A stretch of DNA of 33,537 nt, from positions 1 to 33,537 of the forward strand of contig NZ_AJZD02000035.1 in assembly GCF_000272105.2 (NCBI RefSeq), given 5' to 3'. How positions within the stretch are numbered: position 1 is the stretch's first letter; each line of letters starts with the position of its first letter. The notes beneath the pieces are model-generated. The model saw only the letters and a list, made by a program, of their open reading frames with translations. It did not search any database and had not been told where the DNA came from. This DNA comes from Vibrio splendidus 12E03 (GTDB lineage: Bacteria > Pseudomonadota > Gammaproteobacteria > Enterobacterales > Vibrionaceae). Below are positions 8,355-15,692 of the stretch, piece after piece. A program made the translations under genes and the position numbers.

Positions 8355-9917
8355 ATGGGTACTAAAATTAATAAACTAGCATTAGGTGTTGGCTTATTAG
8401 CAGCTTCTTCAGCGGCAACAGCAGCAGAAAAACCAAACATTCTTGCTATCTGGGGTGATGACATTGGTGTATTCAACATCAGTGCATACAACAACGGTAT
8501 GATGGGTTACGAAACGCCTAACATCGACCGTATTGCTAACGAAGGCGCACTATTTACTGACCACTACGGTCAACAATCGTGTACTGCTGGCCGTGCTGCA
8601 TTCCTAACCGGTCAAGAACCTTTCCGTACAGGTCTACTGACTATCGGTATGCCGGGCTCTGACCACGGTATCCCTGATTGGGCTCCAACTATCGCAGACC
8701 TTCTTAAAGAACAGGGCTACATGACAGCTCAGTTCGGTAAAAACCACATGGGTGACCAAGATAAGCATCTTCCAACGAACCACGGTTTCGACCAGTTCTT
8801 TGGTAACCTTTATCACCTAAATGCTGAAGAAGAGCCAGAAACATACTACTACCCTAAAGATCCTGAGTTCCGTAAGAACTTTGGCCCTCGTGGTGTAATC
8901 AAGTCGACTTCTGACGGTAAGATTGAAGATACAGGCCCTATGACGCGTAAGCGTATGGAGCACGCGGATGAAGAGTTCCTAGAAGAATCTTTAGCATTCA
9001 TGGAAAAAGCGGTGAAAGCTGACAAACCATTCTTCATCTGGCACAACACAACACGTATGCACGTGTGGACTCGTCTACAAGAAAAATACCAAGGTAAATC
9101 TGGTATCAGCATCTACGCTGACGGCATGCTAGAGCACGATGACCAAGTAGGTATCCTGCTAGACAAGCTTGATGAGCTTAAAATCGCAGACAACACTATC
9201 GTAATCTACTCAACCGATAACGGTGCAGAGACAGTATCTTGGCCTGATGGCGGTGCAACTTACTTCCACGGTGAGAAAGGTACAACTTACGAAGGCGGTA
9301 TGCGCGTTCCTCAGTTAGTTCGCTGGCCTGGCACTATCAAACCGGGAACTAAGATCAACGACATCATGAGCCACCAAGATTGGATCCCAACACTAATGGC
9401 TGCTGCTGGTGATGATAAAGTGGTTGAGAAACTGGCTTCTGATAAAGGGGCGACATACAACGGAAAAAATTGGCGTGTGCACCTAGATGGTTACAACTTC
9501 CTACCTTACTTCGAAGGTAAAGAAGAAAAAGGCCCTCGTGACAGCATGCTTTACTTCTCTGCAAACGCTGAGTTAAACGCGGTACGTTGGAATGACTTCA
9601 AGATCTCATTCGCAGTTATGGACGGTAACATCACAAACGCCGTGCGTTTCCAACCTAACTGGCCTCAAGTTGTACACCTACGTGCTGACCCATTCGAAAA
9701 AGCGCCACACGAATCGGGCATGTACCTACGCTGGATGGCAGACAACATGTGGCTATTCGTACCAGTAGGCGGCAAAGTACAAGAGTTCATGAACACGCTA
9801 CCTGATTACCCAATGCAGCAAAGCCAAGTGTTGAACCCTGGTAACTTCAACCAGAATGCTTACATGCTTCAAGGTAAACTTAAGCAACTAGAAGCGGCAG
9901 CAGCGCAAGCTAAATAA
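8355..9917 (+). CDS. Exported arylsulfatase-family sulfatase, paralog of its divergent neighbour
   Basis: This 520-residue periplasmic sulfatase starts at ATG 8355 after a CGGAG site. Its signal peptide ends at ATAA before EKPNILAIWGDD. The formylglycine motif is CTAGR, with Cys at residue 76. The shared motifs GQFGKNHMGD and IYSTDNGAET are present, as is the family stretch GFDQFFGNLYHLNAEEEPE, almost identical in the divergent gene. The two are clearly paralogs but differ in loops and in the C-terminal third, which suggests different substrates. Codon choice is strongly biased to GGT, AAC, CGT and CTA, as in highly expressed Vibrio genes, more so than in the other copy. It needs a sulfatase maturase encoded elsewhere. 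A terminator follows. Confidence 0.92.
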   Translation: MGTKINKLALGVGLLAASSAATAAEKPNILAIWGDDIGVFNISAYNNGMMGYETPNIDRIANEGALFTDHYGQQSCTAGRAAFLTGQEPFRTGLLTIGMPGSDHGIPDWAPTIADLLKEQGYMTAQFGKNHMGDQDKHLPTNHGFDQFFGNLYHLNAEEEPETYYYPKDPEFRKNFGPRGVIKSTSDGKIEDTGPMTRKRMEHADEEFLEESLAFMEKAVKADKPFFIWHNTTRMHVWTRLQEKYQGKSGISIYADGMLEHDDQVGILLDKLDELKIADNTIVIYSTDNGAETVSWPDGGATYFHGEKGTTYEGGMRVPQLVRWPGTIKPGTKINDIMSHQDWIPTLMAAAGDDKVVEKLASDKGATYNGKNWRVHLDGYNFLPYFEGKEEKGPRDSMLYFSANAELNAVRWNDFKISFAVMDGNITNAVRFQPNWPQVVHLRADPFEKAPHESGMYLRWMADNMWLFVPVGGKVQEFMNTLPDYPMQQSQVLNPGNFNQNAYMLQGKLKQLEAAAAQAK

Positions 9918-9954
9918 TAACTAGCTAACGCTTACAACCCTAGTAAAGCCAAAC

Positions 9955-9988
9955 AAAGCCGTGATAGCTCAAACGTTATCTCGGCTTT
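9955..9988 (+). terminator. Rho-independent terminator after the second sulfatase gene
   Basis: AAAGCCG and CGGCTTT form the base of the stem, extended inward by GATA/TATC past one mismatch. The right arm merges into a short T-run. Confidence 0.8.
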
Positions 9989-10211
9989 TTAGTATCCAAT
10001 ACAAAAAACATGAGGCGCGAACCGCCAACTAGCATAATTCATCCCCAACCTATCCGCTCATTTTTCAAAAATAAAACTCACACTAGTCAATGTGAACCTT
10101 AATATATGACCGTTGCGTTAAGATTTTGCAAATTTTTTCAAATCCTTATGACTTGACTTGAATTGGAGTTCTTACCATGCGATTGTAATTTAACTATCCA
10201 TAAACAACTGT

Positions 10212-10883
10212 ATGATTATGAAAACATTACAATCCATCGCGCTGCTTTCCACAATTATCGTAGCACCAAACGTGTTAGCTGACGTGACAATTGAAGTTCC
10301 TTCTAGCGCAGATGCTTTAGTCGAAGTCTTAGCTGTAAATGAGACTAAGCCTGATCTTGACGGTGGCTTTTTCTCTTCGAGCAAAACGATAACCGTTCCA
10401 GATGGTGTGAACCAAATCGTTTTCAAATATCAACTCGCTTTTAGCCAAGGTAACGACCGCGAGTTTGTCGATAGCGACACCATTATTGCTACTTTTGACG
10501 CGACAGACACCGCATTGACGTTCGACATGCCTAAGTTCCGCAACACCAACGAAGCGAAAAAAGGCCTTCAAAACTTAGATTGGAAACTGGTTGATGAAAA
10601 CCAAAATGCAATCAATGTTAAGCAAGATAAGCTAATCAAAGATGGCATGCAGATTGGTCGTAAATACCCTCAAGAAGCTAAAGAATACAACCAGAAAGGC
10701 GGCATCGCTGCACTTACACTAGGTGCTAGCGCGGGTGCAGCGGCTGCTGTAGTACAACCCGTAACGCTTCCAGCAAAGATTGACGGAAATGCGGCGAATA
10801 CAGCTGAAGAAATGTTGTATTTCTGGTACGAAAAAGCGGATGCTGAAACGAAGCAGAAATTCAAAGACTACGTGAACAAGTAG
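10212..10883 (+). CDS. DUF2057 (YccT-like, UPF0319) exported protein
   Basis: The 223-residue protein has a signal peptide that ends near VLADV, followed by the DUF2057 pattern: a polar beta-rich domain with GGFFSSSKTITVPDG and NQIVFKYQ, then a helical C-terminal half. Length and layout fit the family, which is common in vibrios and enterobacteria and has no settled function. A second in-frame ATG lies two codons on at 10218, and neither start has a strong ribosome binding site. A GGAG site about 55 bases upstream instead serves a three-codon ATG-CGA-TTG-TAA frame, probably by chance. The gene stands alone between two terminators. Confidence 0.85.
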   Translation: MIMKTLQSIALLSTIIVAPNVLADVTIEVPSSADALVEVLAVNETKPDLDGGFFSSSKTITVPDGVNQIVFKYQLAFSQGNDREFVDSDTIIATFDATDTALTFDMPKFRNTNEAKKGLQNLDWKLVDENQNAINVKQDKLIKDGMQIGRKYPQEAKEYNQKGGIAALTLGASAGAAAAVVQPVTLPAKIDGNAANTAEEMLYFWYEKADAETKQKFKDYVNK

Positions 10884-10926
10884 ATTTAATTACAAACAAG
10901 TAGACTAAGATCTCTCGTTCAAACGA

Positions 10927-10953
10927 AAGAAGTTGGCACTTTGCCAGCTTCTT
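10927..10953 (+). terminator. Terminator-like hairpin after the DUF2057 gene
   Basis: AAGAAGTTGGC pairs with GCCAGCTTCTT with one wobble around a 5-base loop. The following tract is T-rich but interrupted, so termination may be moderate. Confidence 0.7.
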
Positions 10954-10991
10954 GATTTCTGTCTTTATCTAGCGAATTTAAGCTACGTAAA

Positions 10992-11099
10992 CTAAACAGG
11001 CTCAGCAGATAACACTTTCCCATCTACTTTTGTTGGCCACCCTAGCGCTTTATACTCAGCTGCTAGTAAATGGGCACAGCGGCTAGAAATTCTGGTCAA
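10992..11099 (-). other. Coding-like 35-codon frame overlapping the 3' end of the deaminase gene
   Basis: On the minus strand a TTG at 11099 opens a frame that reads through the last five codons of the deaminase gene in another phase and ends at 10992. The predicted peptide (MTRISSRCAHLLAAEYKALG, then WPTKVDGKVLSAEPV) has protein-like composition and an amphipathic helix pattern. It could be a small gene, the relic of a longer reading frame, or chance. The ribosome binding site is weak. Confidence 0.25.
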
Positions 11100-12105
11100 A
11101 ATCAGCTTTAGCTAAGTAACCTTGAACAACATCACGATATTGCTGTTTCAATGATTCTTCAATAAAGCTCGCTTCTATAGCATTTAAAGTAAATTGAGCA
11201 AGCTCTTGCTCCGTCATCTCATGAGCTAAGCTCACCGCGTTAAAGTTATCCGACATATAACCACCAAAGTATGCAGGGTCATCCGAGTTAATCGTTACAG
11301 CCACACCCTTTCTGAGCAGTTCGACAATGTTGTGGTCTTCCATCACATCGAATACACGCAATTTAATATTCGACAGTGGGCACACCGTCAGTGGCATTTT
11401 GGTTTCAATCAGCTCTTCGATTATAGCTTCGTCTGTCATGCACTGGACACCATGATCCACTCGACTCACGCTGAGCATTTCAATCGCATCGACAATGTTT
11501 TGAGCCGGCCCTTCTTCTCCTGCATGCGCCACCGTCAAGAAGCCCGCTTGTTTTGCTTGTTGGAATACACGCTTGAACTTCTCTGGTGGGTGTCCTAATT
11601 CAGAAGAGTCCAGTCCAACCCCGACGATCTTATCTTGATGCTTCAATACCTCTGCGAACGTTTGAATGGCGCTCTCTTCAGATAAATGGCGCAAAAAACA
11701 TGCGATGATTTGAGAGGTAATGCCCAACTCTTTATGACCCTGTTCAAGCGCACGATGAATGCCGTTAATAGCGGTGTCGAATGCAATGCCACGATCGGTA
11801 TGTGTCTGAGGATCAAAGAAAATCTCAGTATGGATAACATTGTCGGCTTTACAGCGTTCTAGATAAGCCCATGTTAAGTCGTAGAAATCCTGTTCTGTGC
11901 GCAGTGCATCAGCACCTTGATAATAGATATCCAGAAATGACTGTAAATCATCAAATTCGTATGCGCGTCTTAACTGCTCTGGGGATGAATAAGGCAGATC
12001 AATGCCATTGCGTTGAGCAAGCTGGAAAAGTAACTCAGGCTCAAGCGAGCCTTCAATGTGTAAATGCAACTCTACTTTTGGGAGCCCTTGAATAAATGCG
12101 TTCAT
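11083..12105 (-). CDS. add: Adenine deaminase of the adenosine-deaminase superfamily (PA0148 type)
   Basis: The enzyme should convert adenine to hypoxanthine and ammonia in the cytoplasm for purine salvage. The 340-residue chain has the metal motif HLHIEG (His14, His16), the catalytic segment VAHAGEEGP, DHGVQ and the metal Asp in NSDDPAYFGGYMSDNF. The FLRHLSEE, GLDSSELGHPPEKF and DPAYFGGY stretches are those I recall from Pseudomonas adenine deaminase PA0148, rather than true adenosine deaminases. Such genes are usually labelled adenosine deaminase in databases. The adenine riboswitch in its leader independently supports adenine as the substrate. The ATG at 12105 follows AGGTG, which is itself in a sequestering hairpin. 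The gene is monocistronic. Confidence 0.92.
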   Translation of the reverse strand: MNAFIQGLPKVELHLHIEGSLEPELLFQLAQRNGIDLPYSSPEQLRRAYEFDDLQSFLDIYYQGADALRTEQDFYDLTWAYLERCKADNVIHTEIFFDPQTHTDRGIAFDTAINGIHRALEQGHKELGITSQIIACFLRHLSEESAIQTFAEVLKHQDKIVGVGLDSSELGHPPEKFKRVFQQAKQAGFLTVAHAGEEGPAQNIVDAIEMLSVSRVDHGVQCMTDEAIIEELIETKMPLTVCPLSNIKLRVFDVMEDHNIVELLRKGVAVTINSDDPAYFGGYMSDNFNAVSLAHEMTEQELAQFTLNAIEASFIEESLKQQYRDVVQGYLAKADFDQNF

Positions 12106-12109
12106 ATTT

Positions 12110-12131
12110 CACCTACTATGGATTTTAGGTG
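12110..12131 (-). promoter_or_regulatory. Hairpin sequestering the deaminase ribosome binding site
   Basis: In the transcript, CACCUA and UAGGUG pair perfectly around a 10-base loop, and the right arm contains the AGGUG ribosome binding site four to five bases before the AUG. With the upstream adenine aptamer this suggests translational control. No intrinsic terminator is seen between aptamer and gene. Confidence 0.55.
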
Positions 12132-12207
12132 TGCACTTACTCTGAATAATAGACAGGATATTTTTGAACGCCATTACAAAGAGTAAGAACACTATTGTGA
12201 TCTAAAC

Positions 12208-12276
12208 CCTTCGTAATCAGCACTTTGCGGGAGCTGGTAGAGACCCCCAAACCATATCATTGGGGTTATACGAAGC
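12208..12276 (-). promoter_or_regulatory. Adenine (purine-class) riboswitch aptamer
   Basis: Read on the minus strand, P1 is CUUCGUA/UACGAAG (12275-12269 with 12215-12209). J1/2 is UAA, P2 is CCCCAA/UUGGGG and L2 is UGAUAUGGU, identical to the V. vulnificus add element. J2/3 carries GUCUCUACC, and L3 carries CCGCAAA, so the GG-CC kissing contacts between L2 and L3 are available. P3 has one U-U mismatch. The specificity base in J3/1 (GAUUAC) is U, which selects adenine over guanine. The leader runs about 100 bases to the deaminase start. Confidence 0.95.
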
Positions 12277-12287
12277 AAACGGTTGCT

Positions 12288-12315
12288 ACTATACAGAGTT
12301 CAATGGGAATTTCAC
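12288..12315 (-). promoter_or_regulatory. Likely sigma-70 promoter of the riboswitch and deaminase gene
   Basis: TATAGT (12293-12288) lies 16 bases downstream of GTGAAA (12315-12310). Transcription would begin near 12281, only a few bases before the aptamer, as expected for a riboswitch leader. The -35 box is weak. Confidence 0.45.
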
Positions 12316-12367
12316 TAATCAATTACTCATTAACCGATTTCTAAAGCAGGAACCGTTTGGTTCGATC

Positions 12368-12862
12368 TCAACGGTAATCTGGTCGTATTCTCGACATCAG
12401 CAACATATCGATGTACTTACCCGCTTTGAATGTACTCAGCCTTTTTGTGCCTTCTAACTGAAAGCCTACACGTTCATACAAAGCAATAGCGGTGTGGTTA
12501 TCGGCATGAACCTCTAACTCAAGACGCACGAGGTTAAGCCAGTTATCCGCCTGATTGATCGCTTCTTGCATTAACGCCTTACCGACCCCTTTACCATGCA
12601 TATCCGGGTGAATAGCAATACCAAGACCAGCGCAGTGCCTGTCTCTTACCTTGGTGGTCATGAATAAAGTAATGTGGCCCACTACTTTACCGGAGACTTC
12701 CGCAACCAAAGTGAAATGGTCTGAATGACCAAACAGTCGCTCCACTTGTTCAGAACTAAGATAAGGCTTTTGTGAGGTGTTTTCTGAAACTGAAGGGCGG
12801 CGATAAATATCGAAAATATCTTGGCTATCCGTTGCTTCTAAATGTCTAATTTGTATTTCCAA
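12368..12862 (-). CDS. GNAT N-acetyltransferase, YhhY-like
   Basis: This 164-residue acetyl-CoA-dependent acetyltransferase starts at a TTG codon with an AAGGAAG site at good spacing. The acetyl-CoA loop is HPDMHGKGVGKALM (the Q/R-x-x-G-x-G/A pattern), and the C-terminal half has the ADNHTAIALYERVGFQLEGT signature. The overall pattern (NWLNLVRLELEV, GTKRLSTFKAGKYIDMLLM) resembles E. coli YhhY, which acetylates certain amino acids, better than RimI. The substrate is not certain. It lies upstream of the riboswitch leader on the same strand but is separated from the deaminase by that leader's own promoter. Confidence 0.88.
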   Translation of the reverse strand: MEIQIRHLEATDSQDIFDIYRRPSVSENTSQKPYLSSEQVERLFGHSDHFTLVAEVSGKVVGHITLFMTTKVRDRHCAGLGIAIHPDMHGKGVGKALMQEAINQADNWLNLVRLELEVHADNHTAIALYERVGFQLEGTKRLSTFKAGKYIDMLLMSRIRPDYR

Positions 12863-12923
12863 AGCGCTTCCTTATCCTATTATTTCTATCCATAAGCTAA
12901 GTTTCATATTACGGATAGCAACG

Positions 12924-12954
12924 GGCACCTACAACCTTTAAAGGTGTAAGTGCC
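12924..12954. repeat. Long imperfect hairpin between the acetyltransferase and DUF2860 genes
   Basis: GGCAC/GTGCC, TAC/GTA and ACCTTT/AAAGGT stack into one long stem with two small defects. It lies downstream of the DUF2860 stop and could terminate that gene or stabilise its 3' end, but no good T-run follows on either strand. Confidence 0.45.
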
Positions 12955-13028
12955 AGAAATAATTAAACAAATAGTAAGACTGAACTTAAACTTCTGCTTT
13001 GATGAGTATTTTTAAAATAATGTGAATA

Positions 13029-14024
13029 TCAGAATTTATAATCCACACCCACACTCGCTAATACTTGCTCGGAGTTATAGAAATCGATATTAGAATCTAT
13101 GCTTCTTAAACCCAGTAAAGTAATGAACGCCCAATCTTTATAGCCCATCAAACCACCAAACTCATAAGCTAAGAATGCACCGAATTCATTCTCTTCACGT
13201 ACTTGCCCGTAAATTGGATTCGACTCATCATATTCACGATCACTTGCATCTAGGGTGACAACAAAACCATGACGACCGATTCTCTTCGCGTAGTTTAATT
13301 CAATACCATAACTATCGAAGCTGAGTGCTCCTCCTTCTGCGTCTGAGTGGAAATACACCATTGAAGGAACAAATAGACCTGCGTGGTTTGGTAAGATAAA
13401 GCGGTATCCTGCTTTGGCGTACACATAGGTTATTTCCCTATCCAGCAGCACAGCATCTTCCGGAGATAAGCCTTGGCTACCAGATAGCTCTTCATCAACA
13501 TCAGATTGCCCAAATGCGAGATCCGTTCGAAAACCAGTTCCACCGATATTAGTGAGCTGCAGTCGTCCTACATTACCTTTGACATCCGTTTCATTTCGAT
13601 TAACGCCAACAGCATACGGATCCGTCCAAGCCTTGCCCGAGATAAGCGTAGGAAGAACAGAAAAATCCAATATGGTGCCACCAGAAAGTTGATATCGATA
13701 ACCGATCTCAAACGCAATGGTACCTGTTGCTATATCCTCTCGAGTGGTACCCGCATACACTTGATGAGCCAGTGACTCGCCAAAGGTATATTGAACCGTA
13801 CCCAAAAAGCCGAGTAGCCCTTGCTTTTCGCTGTCCCCTTCCTGGGTGTTAGTTGCTTGATTCGCGTCTTGCTCGGTGCTCAAGTTACTGCTGTCAGAAG
13901 ATAAACCCGCCAAAACACTGAAGTTGCCGCTGAAACCTTCCGTTGGAGCAAGGCCACTGTATGCAGGCATTGAAGCCAATGCAGAAAAGACTACTGGTAA
14001 AACAAACCTCATATTCACATCCAT
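13029..14024 (-). CDS. DUF2860 outer-membrane beta-barrel protein
   Basis: The 331-residue precursor has a signal peptide ending in AYS before GLAPTEGFSG, the N-terminal motif of the Vibrio DUF2860 family. The rest alternates short polar turns with amphipathic strands (GFLGTVQYTFGESLAHQVYA, AFEIGYRYQLSGG, YVYAKAGYRFIL) and ends in VGVDYKF, with the C-terminal Phe typical of BAM-assembled barrels. It is predicted to sit in the outer membrane. Its cargo, if any, is unknown. A second in-frame ATG four codons in (14012) is an equal start choice, and both leave the signal peptide intact. It is divergent from the fasciclin gene across about 190 bases. Confidence 0.85.
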   Translation of the reverse strand: MDVNMRFVLPVVFSALASMPAYSGLAPTEGFSGNFSVLAGLSSDSSNLSTEQDANQATNTQEGDSEKQGLLGFLGTVQYTFGESLAHQVYAGTTREDIATGTIAFEIGYRYQLSGGTILDFSVLPTLISGKAWTDPYAVGVNRNETDVKGNVGRLQLTNIGGTGFRTDLAFGQSDVDEELSGSQGLSPEDAVLLDREITYVYAKAGYRFILPNHAGLFVPSMVYFHSDAEGGALSFDSYGIELNYAKRIGRHGFVVTLDASDREYDESNPIYGQVREENEFGAFLAYEFGGLMGYKDWAFITLLGLRSIDSNIDFYNSEQVLASVGVDYKF

Positions 14025-14216
14025 TACTTAAATAATCACCAAGTAACTATAAGCATCAAAATGGAATTATAACAATAATTTAACAATATGAATTTATTCG
14101 CTTGGCGCTGTCGATATCGCTAACCATTCACTCAAAGACACAACAAATTGATCTATCACGATTGGGCGTTCGTAATACCTCTCGAAAATAACGGACAAAA
14201 CTCAAAGGAAGACAAT

Positions 14217-14714
14217 ATGTTTAATAAATTAATCAAAACCATGTCAGTGCTAGTTGCGACGCTTCTTTTTACGGCTTTTGCTCACGCTGATCACCACGGA
14301 ATGAAGAAAGATATCGTTGACGTGGCGGCTGAAAACGGCTCTTTGAACACCTTGGTAGCAGCGGTAAAAGCGGCAGGCTTAGTTGAAACATTGAAAGGTG
14401 ACGGTCCCTTCACTGTGTTTGCGCCAACGGATCAAGCGTTCGCTGCGCTACCAGAAGGAACGGTTGATATGCTGTTGAAGCCAGAAAACAAAGACAAGCT
14501 GATCGCAGTACTGACCTATCATGTGGTGTCAGGGAAAATAATGGCGTCTGAAGTGATGAAACTTGATAGTGCAGTAACAGTGCAAGGCGAAGCGGTAATG
14601 GTAGGAATTGATCACGGCAACGTGATGATCAACAAAGCGCAGGTCGTGATGGCAGATGTTGAAGCAAGCAATGGTGTTATCCATGTGATTGATGCTGTAT
14701 TACTGCCTAAATAA
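14217..14714 (+). CDS. Secreted fasciclin (FAS1) domain protein
   Basis: I chose the ATG at 14217, preceded by AAGGAAG, giving 165 residues; an upstream in-frame start at 14148 would add a polar tail before the signal peptide. The signal peptide ends near AFAHA, and one FAS1 domain fills the mature protein. FAS1 motifs are clear: the H1 box TVFAPTDQAFAALPEG, the central YHV motif (LTYHVVSGK) and the H2 box GVIHVIDAVLLP. Such proteins are exported and often mediate adhesion or extracellular matrix contacts; bacterial single-domain forms are poorly characterised. The gene is monocistronic, with its own terminator. Confidence 0.93.
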   Translation: MFNKLIKTMSVLVATLLFTAFAHADHHGMKKDIVDVAAENGSLNTLVAAVKAAGLVETLKGDGPFTVFAPTDQAFAALPEGTVDMLLKPENKDKLIAVLTYHVVSGKIMASEVMKLDSAVTVQGEAVMVGIDHGNVMINKAQVVMADVEASNGVIHVIDAVLLPK

Positions 14715-14744
14715 TAAAGATGAACACAAATCAAAGGTTCTTAG

Positions 14745-14770
14745 AGGGTGTGACAGGCTCACACCCTTTT
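14745..14770 (+). terminator. Rho-independent terminator after the fasciclin gene
   Basis: AGGGTGTGA and TCACACCCT pair perfectly around CAGGC and lead into a T-run. Confidence 0.9.
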
Positions 14771-14841
14771 GACGTTTAAATACCAAGTTAAGATCGGTAT
14801 CAAATTAGCCGAACCTGCCTTTATATAAGCAAGAACCCGGA

Positions 14842-15138
14842 TTACATAAACAAGCGCCCGAATATCAGAAAGGCCGCCATCGATACCACCTTCGTGAAGA
14901 CCACCACCCAGATGCAATCACCAATACTAGAGTTCGTCGCTTTCCCCAGTAGGTACACAAACAGAATCAACCCTAACACCCAGCCCACTGTCGGAATCAA
15001 TGACACCAAAGCAACGATAACAGCAATAATAAGAAGGGATTTAAAATCTGCGACCACGAAAGACATTTTAGAGGCGATGTACATACAACATGCGGTGATT
15101 AATGCGTCCATCACAAACGCTAAAGCTTCAATACCCAC
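14842..15138 (-). CDS. Small membrane protein with three helices
   Basis: I do not recognise a named family. With a GTG start at 15138, preceded by GAAGGAAG at good spacing, the product has 98 residues; a longer frame from 15213 has no site. Hydrophobic segments lie at about residues 8-22, 35-68 (LLIIAVIVALVSLIPTVGWV and on) and near the C terminus (VVVFTKVVSMAAFLIFGRL). There are two adjacent cysteines in the first helix. It looks like a conserved small inner-membrane protein of vibrios. Neighbours give no functional hint. Confidence 0.7.
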   Translation of the reverse strand: MGIEALAFVMDALITACCMYIASKMSFVVADFKSLLIIAVIVALVSLIPTVGWVLGLILFVYLLGKATNSSIGDCIWVVVFTKVVSMAAFLIFGRLFM

Positions 15139-15269
15139 TTTACTTCCTTCACTGATATTAGTTGAAGTGAATATTATCTCTAAAGTGATGATTTTTCTTG
15201 AATAAGAGAACAAAAAGCAGGTGAAAACTGTGTCAGAAATGAGATTACCGTTCGTCTGAAGGCATAGGT

Positions 15270-15527
15270 TTATTTGTTCGAGTCTTCTAAGCCTTTGACC
15301 AGTGCTCCCGACCGAGTCTGATTTGCTTTTTGATAGGCATCAAAGCCATCTTCGCGTTTACCTCCGAACAAACAAAGAAACGAGTTAATGACGAATGAAA
15401 AAAATGAGATGACGACAACAAAGAGAGGAAATAACCCCGAAACCCCAGCATCTAAGGCAAGAACGCCAACAGCGAAGGACAACATCGACACCAATGTATA
15501 TAGTTTAGATCTACTCACATGACTCAT
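15270..15527 (-). CDS. Small hypothetical membrane protein
   Basis: The 85-residue product starts at ATG 15527 behind AAGGAG; a GTG three codons earlier lies too close to that site to be used. Two hydrophobic segments at about residues 8-25 and 30-53 are followed by a charged, probably cytoplasmic tail (GGKREDGFDAYQKANQTRSG). No family is recognised. It lies upstream of the previous small membrane protein on the same strand, with a 131-base gap, so the two could be co-transcribed. Confidence 0.65.
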   Translation of the reverse strand: MSHVSRSKLYTLVSMLSFAVGVLALDAGVSGLFPLFVVVISFFSFVINSFLCLFGGKREDGFDAYQKANQTRSGALVKGLEDSNK

Positions 15528-15692
15528 GAACAACACTCCTTGTATTCACTCAATGTTTAGATTAGACAAATTATCTTGCACACAATTTGAACTCATCGAC
15601 AATATCAATAGATCAGGAAAAGTTATCCTTAATAAGGTTCATTAATATTTCAAACTTGGTTTCTGTATCCCTAAGAACACGAGTCCACCTAT

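Noticed and set aside
10079..10099. TCACA-N8-TGTGA repeat as a CRP site before the DUF2057 gene
   Set aside because: The half-sites are in the wrong order and spacing for CRP (consensus TGTGA-N6-TCACA).
10177..10188. Three-codon ATG-CGA-TTG-TAA frame behind a GGAG site, as a possible leader peptide for the DUF2057 gene
   Set aside because: It is too short to give a leader-peptide signature, and there is no attenuator structure between it and the gene.
12260..12457. Plus-strand 65-codon frame upstream of the deaminase gene
   Set aside because: It lies across the adenine riboswitch, its promoter and the 3' end of the acetyltransferase gene, all read from the other strand, and it has no ribosome binding site.
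12924..12954. Strong hairpin as a definite terminator of the DUF2860 gene
   Set aside because: No T-run follows on either strand, so it is listed only as a hairpin.
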